Of a stretch of DNA of 64,000 nt, positions 47,057 through 56,434 are shown piece by piece (position 1 is the first letter of the stretch; every line of letters starts with the position of its first letter). The stretch is taken from positions 62,001-126,000 of the forward strand of contig JBGGOQ010000006.1 in assembly GCA_041320695.1 (NCBI GenBank), given 5' to 3'. The notes under the pieces were generated by a model, which did not search any database, was not told where the DNA came from, and saw nothing but the letters and a program-made list of their open reading frames with translations. The translations under genes and the position numbers were made by a program. This DNA is from Caldicellulosiruptoraceae bacterium PP1 (lineage in GTDB: Bacteria > Bacillota > Thermoanaerobacteria > Caldicellulosiruptorales > Caldicellulosiruptoraceae).

Positions 47057-47751
47057 ATTTTAATGTTAAACTTCCTAACTTTGAAGGGCCTCTTGATTTA
47101 TTAATATATCTCATTAAAAAAGAAAAAATAAATATCTATGATATACCAATATCTACTATTACCGACCAGTATATTGAATATATTAACCAAATGGAAAACA
47201 TCAATATAGATTCAATTTCAGAATTTTTAATTATGGCTTCAACACTTTTAGAAATAAAATCAAAAATGCTTCTTCCAAAAAAAGAAGAACTTGAAGAAGA
47301 CCCACGAGAAGACCTTGTTGAAAGAATACTTGAATATCAGAAACTTAAAAGTTTTATTAATAAATTTAAGAAAAATTATACTTATAATGATATATATTTT
47401 CGTAATTTTACTTTGCAACTTGAAAAGAATAATGATATTAAACTTGATATTAATAAACTATTTCAAGTGTATAGAAATATAAAAAGAGATGCAATAGTGG
47501 ATAGTCAAGATAATCAAGAAAGTTTAAAAACTATTATTAAAAAAGAAAAAAGATCTGTTTCACAAGTTATTAAGTGGATTTGGGAAAAGATACTTATTAA
47601 AGGTTTTATGGATTTCAAAAATATAATTGTAGAATTTACTAAAGAAGAAATTGTTTTAAAATTTTTAGCAATATTAGAATTAAATAGACAGGGCAAGATT
47701 TTGATAAGACAGGAAAAACTTTTTGACAATATTAAGATAATCAAGAGGTAA
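47053..47751 (+). CDS. scpA: Segregation and condensation protein A
   Basis: Kleisin subunit (232 residues) of the SMC-ScpAB condensin complex that organises the chromosome. It begins with the typical FEGPLDLLIYLIKKEKINIYDIPI, has the SEFLIMASTLLEIKSKMLLP helix, and ends in a winged helix (VLKFLAILELNRQGKILIRQ). Overlap with trpS and a four-base gap to scpB indicate coupled translation. Confidence 0.96.
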   Translation: MNFNVKLPNFEGPLDLLIYLIKKEKINIYDIPISTITDQYIEYINQMENINIDSISEFLIMASTLLEIKSKMLLPKKEELEEDPREDLVERILEYQKLKSFINKFKKNYTYNDIYFRNFTLQLEKNNDIKLDINKLFQVYRNIKRDAIVDSQDNQESLKTIIKKEKRSVSQVIKWIWEKILIKGFMDFKNIIVEFTKEEIVLKFLAILELNRQGKILIRQEKLFDNIKIIKR

Positions 47752-47755
47752 TGGA

Positions 47756-48283
47756 ATGGATAATAATAACCTAAATCAAGTTATTGAAAGCATATTATTT
47801 ATTTCAAACAAGCCTATTAAAACTAATGAATTAGCTGATTTTCTAAAGGTAGATATCGATGAAGTTAGAAAGATTATTGATAATTTAAAAAATGAGTATA
47901 TTATGAATAATCATGGTTTTAGGATAATTGAGATTGATGAAGGAGTTAGGCTATCAACAGCTCCAGAAATGAGTCAGTACATTAAAGATTTTTTTAAATT
48001 AGAAACAAAGCAAAATCCAATTACTCAGGCAGCTTACGAGGTTCTTTCAATAATTGCATTAAATGGACCGATAACAAGACAAGAAATTGAAAAAATTCGT
48101 GGAGTAAGTAGTGAGAATATAATTCGTAGCCTATTAGAAAGGAATCTTATAAAGGAATCTGGTAGATTAGATACAATAGGTAAACCACTATTATATGATG
48201 TAACAGAACTATTTTACCAATCCTTTGGTATCAGTAATAAAGATGAACTGTTAAAGTTATTTGAAGAGGATGCACACAAATAG
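47756..48283 (+). CDS. scpB: Segregation and condensation protein B
   Basis: Winged-helix partner of ScpA (175 residues). Two winged helices are visible: residues 1-85 and about 90-170, the second with TQAAYEVLSIIALNGPITRQEIEKIRGV and GRLDTIGKPLLYDVTE, typical of ScpB. GAGG lies seven bases before the ATG used. Its stop codon is in the loop of the following terminator. Confidence 0.96.
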   Translation: MDNNNLNQVIESILFISNKPIKTNELADFLKVDIDEVRKIIDNLKNEYIMNNHGFRIIEIDEGVRLSTAPEMSQYIKDFFKLETKQNPITQAAYEVLSIIALNGPITRQEIEKIRGVSSENIIRSLLERNLIKESGRLDTIGKPLLYDVTELFYQSFGISNKDELLKLFEEDAHK

Positions 48284-48301
48284 AATGTGTATCCTTTTTT
48301 A
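48267..48301 (+). terminator. Terminator after scpB
   Basis: aggatgcaca pairs with tgtgtatcct (one G-U) around nine bases, then TTTTTT. It overlaps the 3' end of scpB. Confidence 0.85.
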
Positions 48302-48344
48302 TTTTGGAAAGAATATAAAAAAATAAATAATATAATATAAAAAA

Positions 48345-48929
48345 ATGAAAATAATATTTTATATAATAGCTATTTTAATTTTTTTAATAATTGTACTTAA
48401 ACCCAAAAAAATAATAATTGATATAAGAATACAAGATATTTTTGAAATAAAAGTATATTATTTATTATTCAAGACTAAGATACCTATATACAAGTATAAG
48501 CCAAAAAAGACAAATTCAAAAAATATAGAAAATAGTTCAAGAAGCAAAAAAAGCTTTAATTTAAAAAAAATAATAAATATATTAGATACTATTATTACCT
48601 TTAAATATTCAATTGGAATTGATATAACCAAAATTGTTATTAAAATTGCATCAAGTGATGTAGCTTTTTTAGCTTTGCTTTCAGGATTATATAATATTTT
48701 TTACGGTGTTTTGAAATCACTAAATAAAAGGATTGATTTTATCTATGAAGGCTATTTAATAGGGCTTAATAAAATCTTTATTCAATGCAAAATAACTGTA
48801 TATCCAGTTTTGATTTTGTTGAAAATGGATAAACTAATAAAAAATATATTTGGTGGTGATGAAAAAAATGGCACATCCCTTAGAAAATCTTATGCAAACT
48901 ACTATGGAAAATCTCAAAGATATGATTGA
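48345..48929 (+). CDS. DUF2953 membrane protein
   Basis: A 194-residue protein with an N-terminal membrane helix (IIFYIIAILIFLIIVLKP), a basic spacer (KPKKTNSKN...SRSKKS) and a second hydrophobic region near 100-125. The C-terminal part has the ITVYPVLILLKM strand seen in DUF2953 proteins. These accompany ytfJ in many spore-formers. No Shine-Dalgarno sequence precedes the ATG; TATAAT ends eight bases before it, so a leaderless mRNA is possible. The last 62 bases overlap ytfJ. Confidence 0.8.
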   Translation: MKIIFYIIAILIFLIIVLKPKKIIIDIRIQDIFEIKVYYLLFKTKIPIYKYKPKKTNSKNIENSSRSKKSFNLKKIINILDTIITFKYSIGIDITKIVIKIASSDVAFLALLSGLYNIFYGVLKSLNKRIDFIYEGYLIGLNKIFIQCKITVYPVLILLKMDKLIKNIFGGDEKNGTSLRKSYANYYGKSQRYD

Positions 48930-49254
48930 TGTCAACACTATTGTAGGAGATGCTGTTGAAAGTAAGGATGGAGCTGTTATAATACCAATCTCCAAGGTTT
49001 CATTTGGATTTGCTGCAGGTGGAGGTGATATTGCAAACAAGGAAGGGAATAAAAACCAAGATACAACACCTTTATTTGCTGGCGGAACAGGTGCAGGCAT
49101 TAGTGTTACACCGGTTGCTTTCTTGGTTGTTACTAATAATCAAATAAGGCTCATGACAGTATATCAAAATAACACGGTTGAGAGAATAATTGATATAATT
49201 CCAACAATATTAGAAGATATTAAGTGTATATTCAAGAAAGATGACAGTATTTAG
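48868..49254 (+). CDS. ytfJ: Spore protein YtfJ
   Basis: A 128-residue protein found in spores of Bacillus and Clostridia; the molecular function is not established. Typical marks are HPLENLMQTTMENLKDMIDV, NTIVGDAVE, the ISKVSFGFAAGGGD stretch and GGTGAGISVTPVAFLVV. GGTGGTG lies ahead of the ATG used; an ATG three codons upstream is possible. The DUF2953-ytfJ pairing supports a sporulation role. Confidence 0.92.
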   Translation: MAHPLENLMQTTMENLKDMIDVNTIVGDAVESKDGAVIIPISKVSFGFAAGGGDIANKEGNKNQDTTPLFAGGTGAGISVTPVAFLVVTNNQIRLMTVYQNNTVERIIDIIPTILEDIKCIFKKDDSI

Positions 49255-49268
49255 CTGTCATCTTTTTA
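49239..49268 (+). terminator. Terminator after ytfJ
   Basis: agatgacag pairs perfectly with ctgtcatct around a seven-base loop, followed by TTTTT. It covers the ytfJ stop codon. Confidence 0.88.
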
Positions 49269-49315
49269 ATTTATATTGAATAAACATAATATAAAAACAT
49301 ATTGGAGTGTTGATA

Positions 49316-49894
49316 ATGGAAAGAAGAACATTACCAAAAAGATATATGAAATTAAACAGAAGAAAAATATCAATTACTGGAATATTCAAGGTTACTATTT
49401 TACTTTGCATTATCTTATTATCAATATACATAAAATTTTTTGATGGTATTCAAACACAAGGTTATAAGATTTTTAAAACAATTTTCCTAAATGATCAAGT
49501 AAATTTAACTGGTTTATATAAAACAATTGATGGCTTATTGAATAAGGAAGAAAAAAAAATTAACAAAAAAGAAGTAAAAAATGAAGAGCATGCAATATTT
49601 CCTGCTGAAGGTATCTTAAATAAGAATAGTGATGGTAGCTATTTCATAATAATTAATAAGGAAGCAAATGTAATTTCACCATGTAGTGGAACAATTTTAA
49701 GTATTGAAAAGATTGGTGAAGGCTACGATATATTAATAGATGACAATAAAAATATATATTCAATAAAAAATATTTCTATACTATACCAATTAAAGATTGG
49801 TGAAAGCATAAGTAAAGGAAAACTTTTAGGTAAAATAAAGCCAAATGCATCAAATCAACAAGGTTTCCTGTATTATAAAGTTATAAATAAATAA
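49316..49894 (+). CDS. Membrane-anchored M23-like (LytM-fold) protein without catalytic residues
   Basis: A 192-residue protein with one membrane helix (about 25-45, VTILLCIILLSIYIKFF), a charged spacer and a C-terminal beta-rich domain (about 95-190). The domain pattern VISPCSGTILSIEKIGEGYDILID and KIGESISKGKLLGKI resembles the peptidase M23 fold, but neither the H-x3-D nor the H-x-H zinc motif is present. Inactive M23 relatives such as SpoIVFA and SpoIIQ act as scaffolds in sporulation; a similar role is only inferred. TTGGAG precedes the ATG used. Confidence 0.7.
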   Translation: MERRTLPKRYMKLNRRKISITGIFKVTILLCIILLSIYIKFFDGIQTQGYKIFKTIFLNDQVNLTGLYKTIDGLLNKEEKKINKKEVKNEEHAIFPAEGILNKNSDGSYFIIINKEANVISPCSGTILSIEKIGEGYDILIDDNKNIYSIKNISILYQLKIGESISKGKLLGKIKPNASNQQGFLYYKVINK

Positions 49895-49975
49895 AAGTTT
49901 GTTGAACTAAAAATTTTTATAATGTAAAATAAAAATATACAAGTATTATTTATTTTATATTACAGGAAGGTAAAT

Positions 49976-51661
49976 ATGGGACTAAAAATCAAGATACTTT
50001 TATTAGCTTTTATTATCTCAATTTTACCATCACTTACTATAGGAATATATGTAAACAATAGACTAATACCACAATTTGAGAACAACTTCAAAACATATCA
50101 TATATTAGAACAGCAAGAAATTATTAATAATATTATAAAAAAGACTATTGATGATATTAAACAAGTAAATTCTGATTATGCAATATGGAACGAGATCTAT
50201 TATTCAATTTATCATGGTGATCTAAAAAGCATAAAGTTTTACTGGTCAAATTGGCTTCCGTATGATCCGTTTGATTATTCTATTGTTCTAGGCATAAATA
50301 GGTATGGTGAAGTAATTGATTATTACGGGAAGGATATAAGTTTATCAACTATACTTAATAATCCAACATTTAAAACAGTTTTAAATAAAATACTGGGATA
50401 TCAAAACAATAGAAATACTATTAAAGATATATTTAATTATGATATTATAAGTGGATTTATTTTTCTTAATAATAAAGTATATGCTTACTCTATCTCTCCT
50501 ATTTTAGATGATATGAATCTTAGAAAGCCTTCAATAGGTGCTTTTTTTATTGCAAAAGAAATTAATAATAACTTCTTAAAATTAATAAAACCATATATGA
50601 CTGTACCTATATATTTCATTGCCAAAAATCGAACAATTAATAAAAAAGATAAGGTTGATTATTATTTTATAAAACTTTATGATTATAACAATAATTATAT
50701 TGGTTCTTTAGTCACTGAATACAAAGAGGAATTTTTGGAAAAAATAAATAAAAATTTTTCAACTCTTTTTGTTTTAATTATTATACTTACTATGATAGCA
50801 ACCCTTACCTTTTCTGTTTGGCTTGCTTTATACTTATCAAAAGAGTTATACTCGCTTGAAAATTATGCAATTAATCTTTTTTCTTATGTTAATGGTAACG
50901 ACCAGAATGTAAATAATATTCTTTATGCAAAAAATGTAAATATGTTTAAGAGAGTCAAATTAGTATTAAAAGCGTTATCAAATAATATAGAATTTAACAT
51001 AAAAAAGATAATTCAAAAAGAAGAAGAATTATCAATACTATATCAAAAAGAAAAAGAGAATTTCAATGGTGCAATTAAGCTATTTATTTCACTTATCGAA
51101 ATAAAAGACCCATATACAAAAGGACATGCTGAGAGAGTAAGAAATTTAAGTGAGCTTATAGGTCAAAAATTATTACAAAAAGGGTTTAAATTTAATATGT
51201 CTGATTTAATAATTGCTGCATATTTACATGATATTGGTAAAATTGCAGTTTCAGAAAGTATTTTAAATAAACAAGGAAGACTTTCGGATTATGAGTTTGA
51301 ACAGGTAAAAAAACATAGCAGTATAGGATACCAATTACTTGCTAACATTAACTATTTTAATGACATAAAAAGAATAGTTCTCTATCACCATGAAAATATT
51401 GATGGTTCAGGTTATCCAGAAGCTATCAAAGGTGATCAAATTCCGTTTGAATCGAAAATAATTGCTGTTGCAGATGTTTTTGATGCATTGACAACGGATA
51501 GACCTTACAGAAAAGCTTTTACTATTCAAGAGGCTATTAATATTATGCAAAAAGATATTGGTAAAAAATTTGATAAGAATATATTTGATACATTTATAGA
51601 AATTATTAATGATAAAAAATATTTTAATAGAGTTGAAGAAAAATGGAAATTATTAAATTAA
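49976..51661 (+). CDS. CHASE4/HD-GYP signalling protein (putative c-di-GMP phosphodiesterase)
   Basis: A 561-residue membrane sensor. The first helix (residues 5-25) leads into an extracytoplasmic CHASE4-like domain (QVNSDYAIWNEIYYSI...), a second helix near 262-288, a HAMP/coiled-coil linker and a C-terminal HD-GYP domain. HD418-419 in LHDIGK, the H-x-R region KGHAERVRNLS, HHENIDGSGYP at 471-481 and VADVFDALTTDRPYR are all present, so the active site looks complete. It is expected to degrade cyclic di-GMP in response to an external signal. It overlaps the next gene by 19 bases. Confidence 0.92.
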   Translation: MGLKIKILLLAFIISILPSLTIGIYVNNRLIPQFENNFKTYHILEQQEIINNIIKKTIDDIKQVNSDYAIWNEIYYSIYHGDLKSIKFYWSNWLPYDPFDYSIVLGINRYGEVIDYYGKDISLSTILNNPTFKTVLNKILGYQNNRNTIKDIFNYDIISGFIFLNNKVYAYSISPILDDMNLRKPSIGAFFIAKEINNNFLKLIKPYMTVPIYFIAKNRTINKKDKVDYYFIKLYDYNNNYIGSLVTEYKEEFLEKINKNFSTLFVLIIILTMIATLTFSVWLALYLSKELYSLENYAINLFSYVNGNDQNVNNILYAKNVNMFKRVKLVLKALSNNIEFNIKKIIQKEEELSILYQKEKENFNGAIKLFISLIEIKDPYTKGHAERVRNLSELIGQKLLQKGFKFNMSDLIIAAYLHDIGKIAVSESILNKQGRLSDYEFEQVKKHSSIGYQLLANINYFNDIKRIVLYHHENIDGSGYPEAIKGDQIPFESKIIAVADVFDALTTDRPYRKAFTIQEAINIMQKDIGKKFDKNIFDTFIEIINDKKYFNRVEEKWKLLN

Positions 51662-52770
51662 AATCACTACTTGCTAATGATGAAGGCCCTAAATTAGATT
51701 TTAAGGAGAAAATACAACTCGATACCGAAGGAGAAAAGAAAGAGTTTGTAAAAGATGTTCTTGCAATAGCAAATTCAAAAGGTGGAAGAGGTTATATAAT
51801 ATTTGGTGTTGAAGATAAAACAAAAAAGCTAATTGGAATATCTAAAAATGATATTACCGAAGAAACTATTCAGCAAATTATTTCAAGTAGATGTGAACCA
51901 CCAGTTTCAATAAAGTTTGAACAATTAACAGTTGACAATAAGCTTATTGGTGTTTTAACAATCTATAAAAGTAATTTAAGGCCACATCAAATGATACAAA
52001 ATGGTGTTTTTTACATTAGAAGAGGCTCAACTACTGATGTTGCAAGGCGTGATGAGATTGCTACTATGTTACAAGAAAGTGGAATTGTTAATTTTGAACT
52101 TTCTATTATCAGAAAGGCAAAGCTAAATGACCTTTGCCCTTCATTAATTATGAAATTTTTCGATAAAAATGGTATAAAAGCAAATTGGGACAACATAATG
52201 CTATTAGATAGTTTTGGAATTGTGCAAAAAGATAATGATACTAATTTATACTGTCCGACTTTAGGTGGTTTATTAGTTTTTGGAGAAAGACCAGATATTT
52301 TTATTCCTTCAGCATATATTACCGTTAATATTTTTGATAAAATAGAGATAGTTAATGGGAATATATCAACTATGATTAAAAAGATTGATAATTTATTTAA
52401 AAATATTTTTAAAGAATCTGAATTAAACTCACTAATTGAGCTAGTAGCAAATGCACTTGTTCATAGAGATTATTATGATATTTCATGAAATATTTCAATT
52501 GTAATAGATAATAAATGCTTTGAAATTACAAATCCAGGGAGTTTACTAGACAATTATTATATTTACAAAATTGGTAAAGATAATATTACTAGAAGACGAA
52601 ATCCATGGATATATCAAAAGATGATTGTTTTAGACGAATTTAAAGTGTTTTTAAATAGTGGGAAAGGTATAAATATTCTAAAAAGAAAATATCCCAATAT
52701 GAAGGTTCTAAATCTATATAATCAAAATATATTTAAGGTTATTGTTCCAATTAAAAATATACTTAAATGA
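51643..52770 (+). pseudogene. AlbA (Schlafen-like) ATP-binding regulator interrupted by one TGA
   Basis: Residues 1-120 form an AlbA_2 domain (GPKLDFKEKIQL, AIANSKGGRGYIIFGVED, FYIRRGSTTDVARRDEI). A linker and an ATPase-like region follow up to ELVANALVHRDYYDIS, where a TGA at 52486-52488 stops the frame. The same frame then runs open for another 93 codons (NISIVIDNKCFEITNPGSLL...) and ends just ahead of the TPR gene, encoding the expected NPG motif and C-terminal part. No frameshift or other stop is seen, so the break looks recent. TGA serves as an ordinary stop elsewhere in the window. The truncated 281-residue product may still be made. Confidence 0.8.
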
Positions 52771-52779
52771 GGAGTTAAT

Positions 52780-54165
52780 ATGAATAAGGGAAAGGTTGTA
52801 AATTTATCTCCGTCTCCAAAAAGGTATTTCAAACTAGGTCTAAAGTTATACGAAAAAGGAGATATTGAGCAAGCAATAGAAAAGCTTAAGAAGGCCTATG
52901 ACTTAGATAAAGATGATGTAGAAATAAAGTTCAATTTGGCAGGCTTATTAGCACAAAAAGGTGAATTTAATGAATCAAATAAAATATTATTTGAACTTAT
53001 TGATAAAGTTCCTAATTTTTCTGAATCACTATTTGGACTGGGCTGCAACTTTTTCGAAATGGGAAAGCATAATAAGGCTAAAATGTTTTTAAGAAGATTT
53101 TTGGTGGAAAACAGTGAAAGTGAATTTATTTATGCAGCTGAAGAATTGATTGACTATATTGAGTCTCAAGAGGAATTTTTAAGAGAGCAAAAAAGAATTG
53201 ATAAAATTTCTAAATTATTAGAAAAGGGTAATAAAGCCTTAGAAAACTCAAATTTCGAAGAAGCTGTAAAGTATTTCAAATTAATATTGAGTATTGATGA
53301 TACAATAATGCCTGCAAAAAATAATCTGTCTTTAGCCTATTTTTATTTAGGATTTGTTGATAAGGCAATAAAGATTGCAACTGATATAATTGAAGAGGAT
53401 AATTTTAATACTTATGCAAACTGTAATTTAGCAGTTTTTTATAAATTTATTGGCTATGATAGTCTTTTTCAAAATCAGTTTATTAAAATATCTAGATTAA
53501 AACCTATTGATATAAAAGATAAGGTAAAGCTATTAGATACATTTATAAAATTAAATAAACATGAATTTGTTACAAAAAAGTCACATGAGCTTTTTGAATT
53601 AACCGGTGATCCATTTTTTTTACATCTTTTAGCTATTAGTTTGTTTAACCAACGGAAGATATTCAAAGCTCAAAAACTTTGGTCTAAAATAAAAAAAGAA
53701 AATCTGCTAAATGATATAAATATTAATTATTTTATTACTAAGATAAAATATACTTTGTTATCATTTAAATTTGAAGAAATTGATTATTATGAAACTGGTT
53801 TTAAAAATACCGATGAATTACCACCAGATATTAAATTGAAGGTTGAAAAAGAGGTTAAACAAATTGTAAAAGAATTAAATGAAAATAGATATCAAAAAAG
53901 TATAAATATTTTAAATGAAAGTTACAATTTAAATGATAATGATTATGACCAAATTATAAATATTATAAAAAGCTTTCCGTCAAACTATTCAGGGTTAAAA
54001 GCTAAGGGATTTGTTGCAGCAATACTCTATCTGTATTTTAATGAGATAAGAAATATTGAATTTCCAAAAGATAAAATTGCTGATTTATTCAATATAAAAA
54101 TTGCTACTTTAGATAAATGGGTTAGAGAAATTAGGGATATAATAATTAAGAAAGATATTTATTGA
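52780..54165 (+). CDS. Tetratricopeptide repeat protein with C-terminal helix-turn-helix-like domain
   Basis: A 461-residue soluble protein. TPR units are visible near residues 10-80 (FKLGLKLYEKGDIEQAIEKL; AGLLAQKGEFNESNKILFEL) and 140-220 (KGNKALENSNFEEAVKYFKL; LSLAYFYLGFVDKAIKIA), with further helical repeats to about 350. The last 70 residues (GLKAKGFVAAILYLYFNE..., KIADLFNIKIATLDKWVREI) resemble a cyclin-like/TFIIB-like helical unit with a DNA-binding turn. Role unknown; it may be a transcriptional or scaffold protein. AGGAG lies before the ATG and it follows the broken AlbA gene by nine bases. Confidence 0.8.
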   Translation: MNKGKVVNLSPSPKRYFKLGLKLYEKGDIEQAIEKLKKAYDLDKDDVEIKFNLAGLLAQKGEFNESNKILFELIDKVPNFSESLFGLGCNFFEMGKHNKAKMFLRRFLVENSESEFIYAAEELIDYIESQEEFLREQKRIDKISKLLEKGNKALENSNFEEAVKYFKLILSIDDTIMPAKNNLSLAYFYLGFVDKAIKIATDIIEEDNFNTYANCNLAVFYKFIGYDSLFQNQFIKISRLKPIDIKDKVKLLDTFIKLNKHEFVTKKSHELFELTGDPFFLHLLAISLFNQRKIFKAQKLWSKIKKENLLNDININYFITKIKYTLLSFKFEEIDYYETGFKNTDELPPDIKLKVEKEVKQIVKELNENRYQKSINILNESYNLNDNDYDQIINIIKSFPSNYSGLKAKGFVAAILYLYFNEIRNIEFPKDKIADLFNIKIATLDKWVREIRDIIIKKDIY

Positions 54166-54199
54166 CTTTAAAAAATTTATTATATACAATAATAAAAAA

Positions 54200-54420
54200 A
54201 TATCTTGTGGTATTTGAGGACATGTATAATACTACACCCCTTACAGAGAGTTAAAGCATTAGCTGAGAGCTTTAATATGGAAGGAAGTATTGTATACCAC
54301 CTCGTGAAATATACCGTTTATTGCTAATTGAGTGATAAATGAGGGTGGAACCGCGGAAGGAAAAGAAAAGTCTTCTTCCGCCCCTTTTGATTAGGGGTGA
54401 AGAAGGCTTTATTTTATTTT
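54200..54420 (+). promoter_or_regulatory. T-box riboswitch controlling thrS
   Basis: The conserved T-box sequence gagggtggaaccgcgg lies at 54341-54356. Upstream is a long stem I region with an ACC triplet (54296-54298) placed as specifier, fitting threonine. Downstream a terminator stem (gtcttcttccgcccct with aggggtgaagaaggc) is followed by tttattttatttt. Uncharged tRNA-Thr is expected to favour the antiterminator and turn on thrS. The specifier assignment is inferred from position and the downstream gene. Confidence 0.93.
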
Positions 54421-54434
54421 AAGGAGGTTTTTTT

Positions 54435-56375
54435 ATGAGTATCAATATAACACTTAAAGATGGGAAAGTATTACAATTTGAAAAAGGTGTTAAAGCAATT
54501 GATGTTGCAAAAGAAATAAGTATGAGGCTTTACAAAGAAAGCCTAATTTGCAAAATCAACAATCAAGTTAAAGATTTAACAACTGAGATTCACCAAGATG
54601 CAGCAGTTGAATTTTTAAATTTTAATGATGAAGAAGGGAAAAAAGCTTTTTGGCATACAACATCTCATGTGTTAGCTCAAGCTGTCAAAAGAATTTTTGG
54701 TGATAAAGTAAAACTTGGCATTGGTCCTGCTATTGATAATGGATTTTATTATGACTTTGATGTGGAAGAATCAATAACAATAGACCTTTTATCAAAAATT
54801 GAAGAAGAAATGCAAAAGATTATAAAAGAAGATTTAGAAATTGAAAGGATAGAACTTTCAAGAGAAGAAGCAGTAAAACTTATGACTGAAAGAAATGAAA
54901 CATATAAGGTTGAATTAATAAAGGATATTCCAGAAGGAGAAACAATTTCTTTTTATAAACAAGGAGAGTTTATTGACCTTTGTGCTGGTCCTCATCTTAT
55001 ATCAACTGGCAAGGTTAAAGCCTTTAAGTTGATTTCAGTAGCTGGTGCTTATTGGAGAGGAAACTCCAAAAACAAAATGCTTCAAAGAATTTATGGAATT
55101 TCTTTTGAAAAGAAATCAGAGCTTGATGATTATTTAGTAAAGTTGGAAGAAGCTAAAAAGAGAGACCACAATAAAATTGGTAGGGAGCTTGAGATATTTA
55201 CAACATCAGATGTTGTTGGGCAAGGCTTACCACTTCTTATGCCAAAAGGAGCAAAGATTATTCAACTTCTCCAAAGGTTTATTGAAGATGAAGAAGAAAA
55301 AAGAGGCTATCAACTTACAAAAACTCCTTTTATGGCAAAAAGTGACCTTTATAAAATATCAGGGCATTGGGACCATTACAAAGATGGTATGTTTATAATT
55401 GAAGATGATGAAAATACATTATTTGCTTTAAGGCCAATGACTTGTCCATTTCAGTATATTATTTATAACTCAAGGCAAAGAAGTTATAGAGAATTACCAA
55501 TTAGATATTCAGAAACATCAACACTATTTAGAAATGAATCATCAGGTGAAATGCATGGACTTATTAGAGTTCGACAATTTACTTTATCTGATGGCCATAT
55601 AATTTGTAGGCCTGACCAGATTGAGGAAGAATTTAAAGGAGCTCTTGATTTAATTCAGTATATTATGAAGGTTTTAGGAATTGAAAATGATATATGGTAT
55701 AGATTCTCAAGATGGGATCCTAATAATAAAGAAAAGTATATTGATAATCCAGAAGCTTGGGAAGTTACAGAAGCAAATATGAAAAACATATTAGATAGAT
55801 TGGGAATAAATTATAAAGAAGCAAAAGGTGAGGCTGCTTTTTATGGCCCAAAGCTTGATATTCAGTTTAAGAATGTATATGGAAAAGAAGACACAATAAT
55901 AACTATTCAAATTGACTTTGCATTAGCAGAAAGATTTGATATGACTTATGTTGATAGGGATGGAGAAAAGAAAAGACCAATTATTATTCATCGTTCATCA
56001 ATAGGCTGTTATGAAAGAACACTTGCAATGCTAATTGAAAAATATGGTGGTGCATTCCCACTATGGCTATCACCAACACAAGTTGTTGTAATTCCAATTT
56101 CAGATAACTTTAATGAATATGCATCACATGTTTCTAAAGAACTTAAGAAGTATGGCATAAGAGTTGAAGAAGACTTTAGATCAGAAAAGGTTGGGTATAA
56201 AATAAGAGAAGCTCAACTCAAAAAGATACCATACATGGTTATAGTAGGTGAAAAAGAGGTTGAAAACCAAACTGTAGCTATTAGAGATAGGAAAAAAGGA
56301 GATTTAGGCTCTATACAATTAGAACAATTTATAAAAATGTTAATTGAAAAGATTAGTGAAAAGAGTATAGATTAA
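54435..56375 (+). CDS. thrS: Threonyl-tRNA synthetase
   Basis: Class II aminoacyl-tRNA synthetase of 646 residues. An N-terminal TGS domain (1-62) precedes the editing-type SAD domain (FWHTTSHVLAQAVKRIFG; the later DLCAGPHLIST). The catalytic core has motif 2 in FRNESSGEMHGLIRVRQFT and motif 3 in HRSSIGCYERTLAML, with the Zn ligands C-H-H of the ThrRS site (MTCPFQ). The C-terminal anticodon-binding domain ends the protein. AAGGAGG precedes the ATG; expression is under the T-box. Confidence 0.97.
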   Translation: MSINITLKDGKVLQFEKGVKAIDVAKEISMRLYKESLICKINNQVKDLTTEIHQDAAVEFLNFNDEEGKKAFWHTTSHVLAQAVKRIFGDKVKLGIGPAIDNGFYYDFDVEESITIDLLSKIEEEMQKIIKEDLEIERIELSREEAVKLMTERNETYKVELIKDIPEGETISFYKQGEFIDLCAGPHLISTGKVKAFKLISVAGAYWRGNSKNKMLQRIYGISFEKKSELDDYLVKLEEAKKRDHNKIGRELEIFTTSDVVGQGLPLLMPKGAKIIQLLQRFIEDEEEKRGYQLTKTPFMAKSDLYKISGHWDHYKDGMFIIEDDENTLFALRPMTCPFQYIIYNSRQRSYRELPIRYSETSTLFRNESSGEMHGLIRVRQFTLSDGHIICRPDQIEEEFKGALDLIQYIMKVLGIENDIWYRFSRWDPNNKEKYIDNPEAWEVTEANMKNILDRLGINYKEAKGEAAFYGPKLDIQFKNVYGKEDTIITIQIDFALAERFDMTYVDRDGEKKRPIIIHRSSIGCYERTLAMLIEKYGGAFPLWLSPTQVVVIPISDNFNEYASHVSKELKKYGIRVEEDFRSEKVGYKIREAQLKKIPYMVIVGEKEVENQTVAIRDRKKGDLGSIQLEQFIKMLIEKISEKSID

Positions 56376-56382
56376 AGAATGG

Positions 56383-56410
56383 TGGGCCAAATTATCTTAA
56401 TTTGGCCCAT
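56383..56410 (+). terminator. Hairpin after thrS
   Basis: tgggccaaatt pairs with aatttggccca around a five-base loop. There is no real T-run behind it, so it may be a weak terminator or an mRNA-stabilising hairpin between thrS and the next gene. Confidence 0.5.
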
Positions 56411-56434
56411 ATAAATATATAAGGGGTGATAAGT

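Noticed and set aside
52486-52488. TGA as a recoded Trp or selenocysteine codon in the AlbA gene
   Set aside because: TGA ends other genes in the window (for example prmA), no SECIS-like hairpin is seen directly after it, and the family has no conserved Cys/Sec here.
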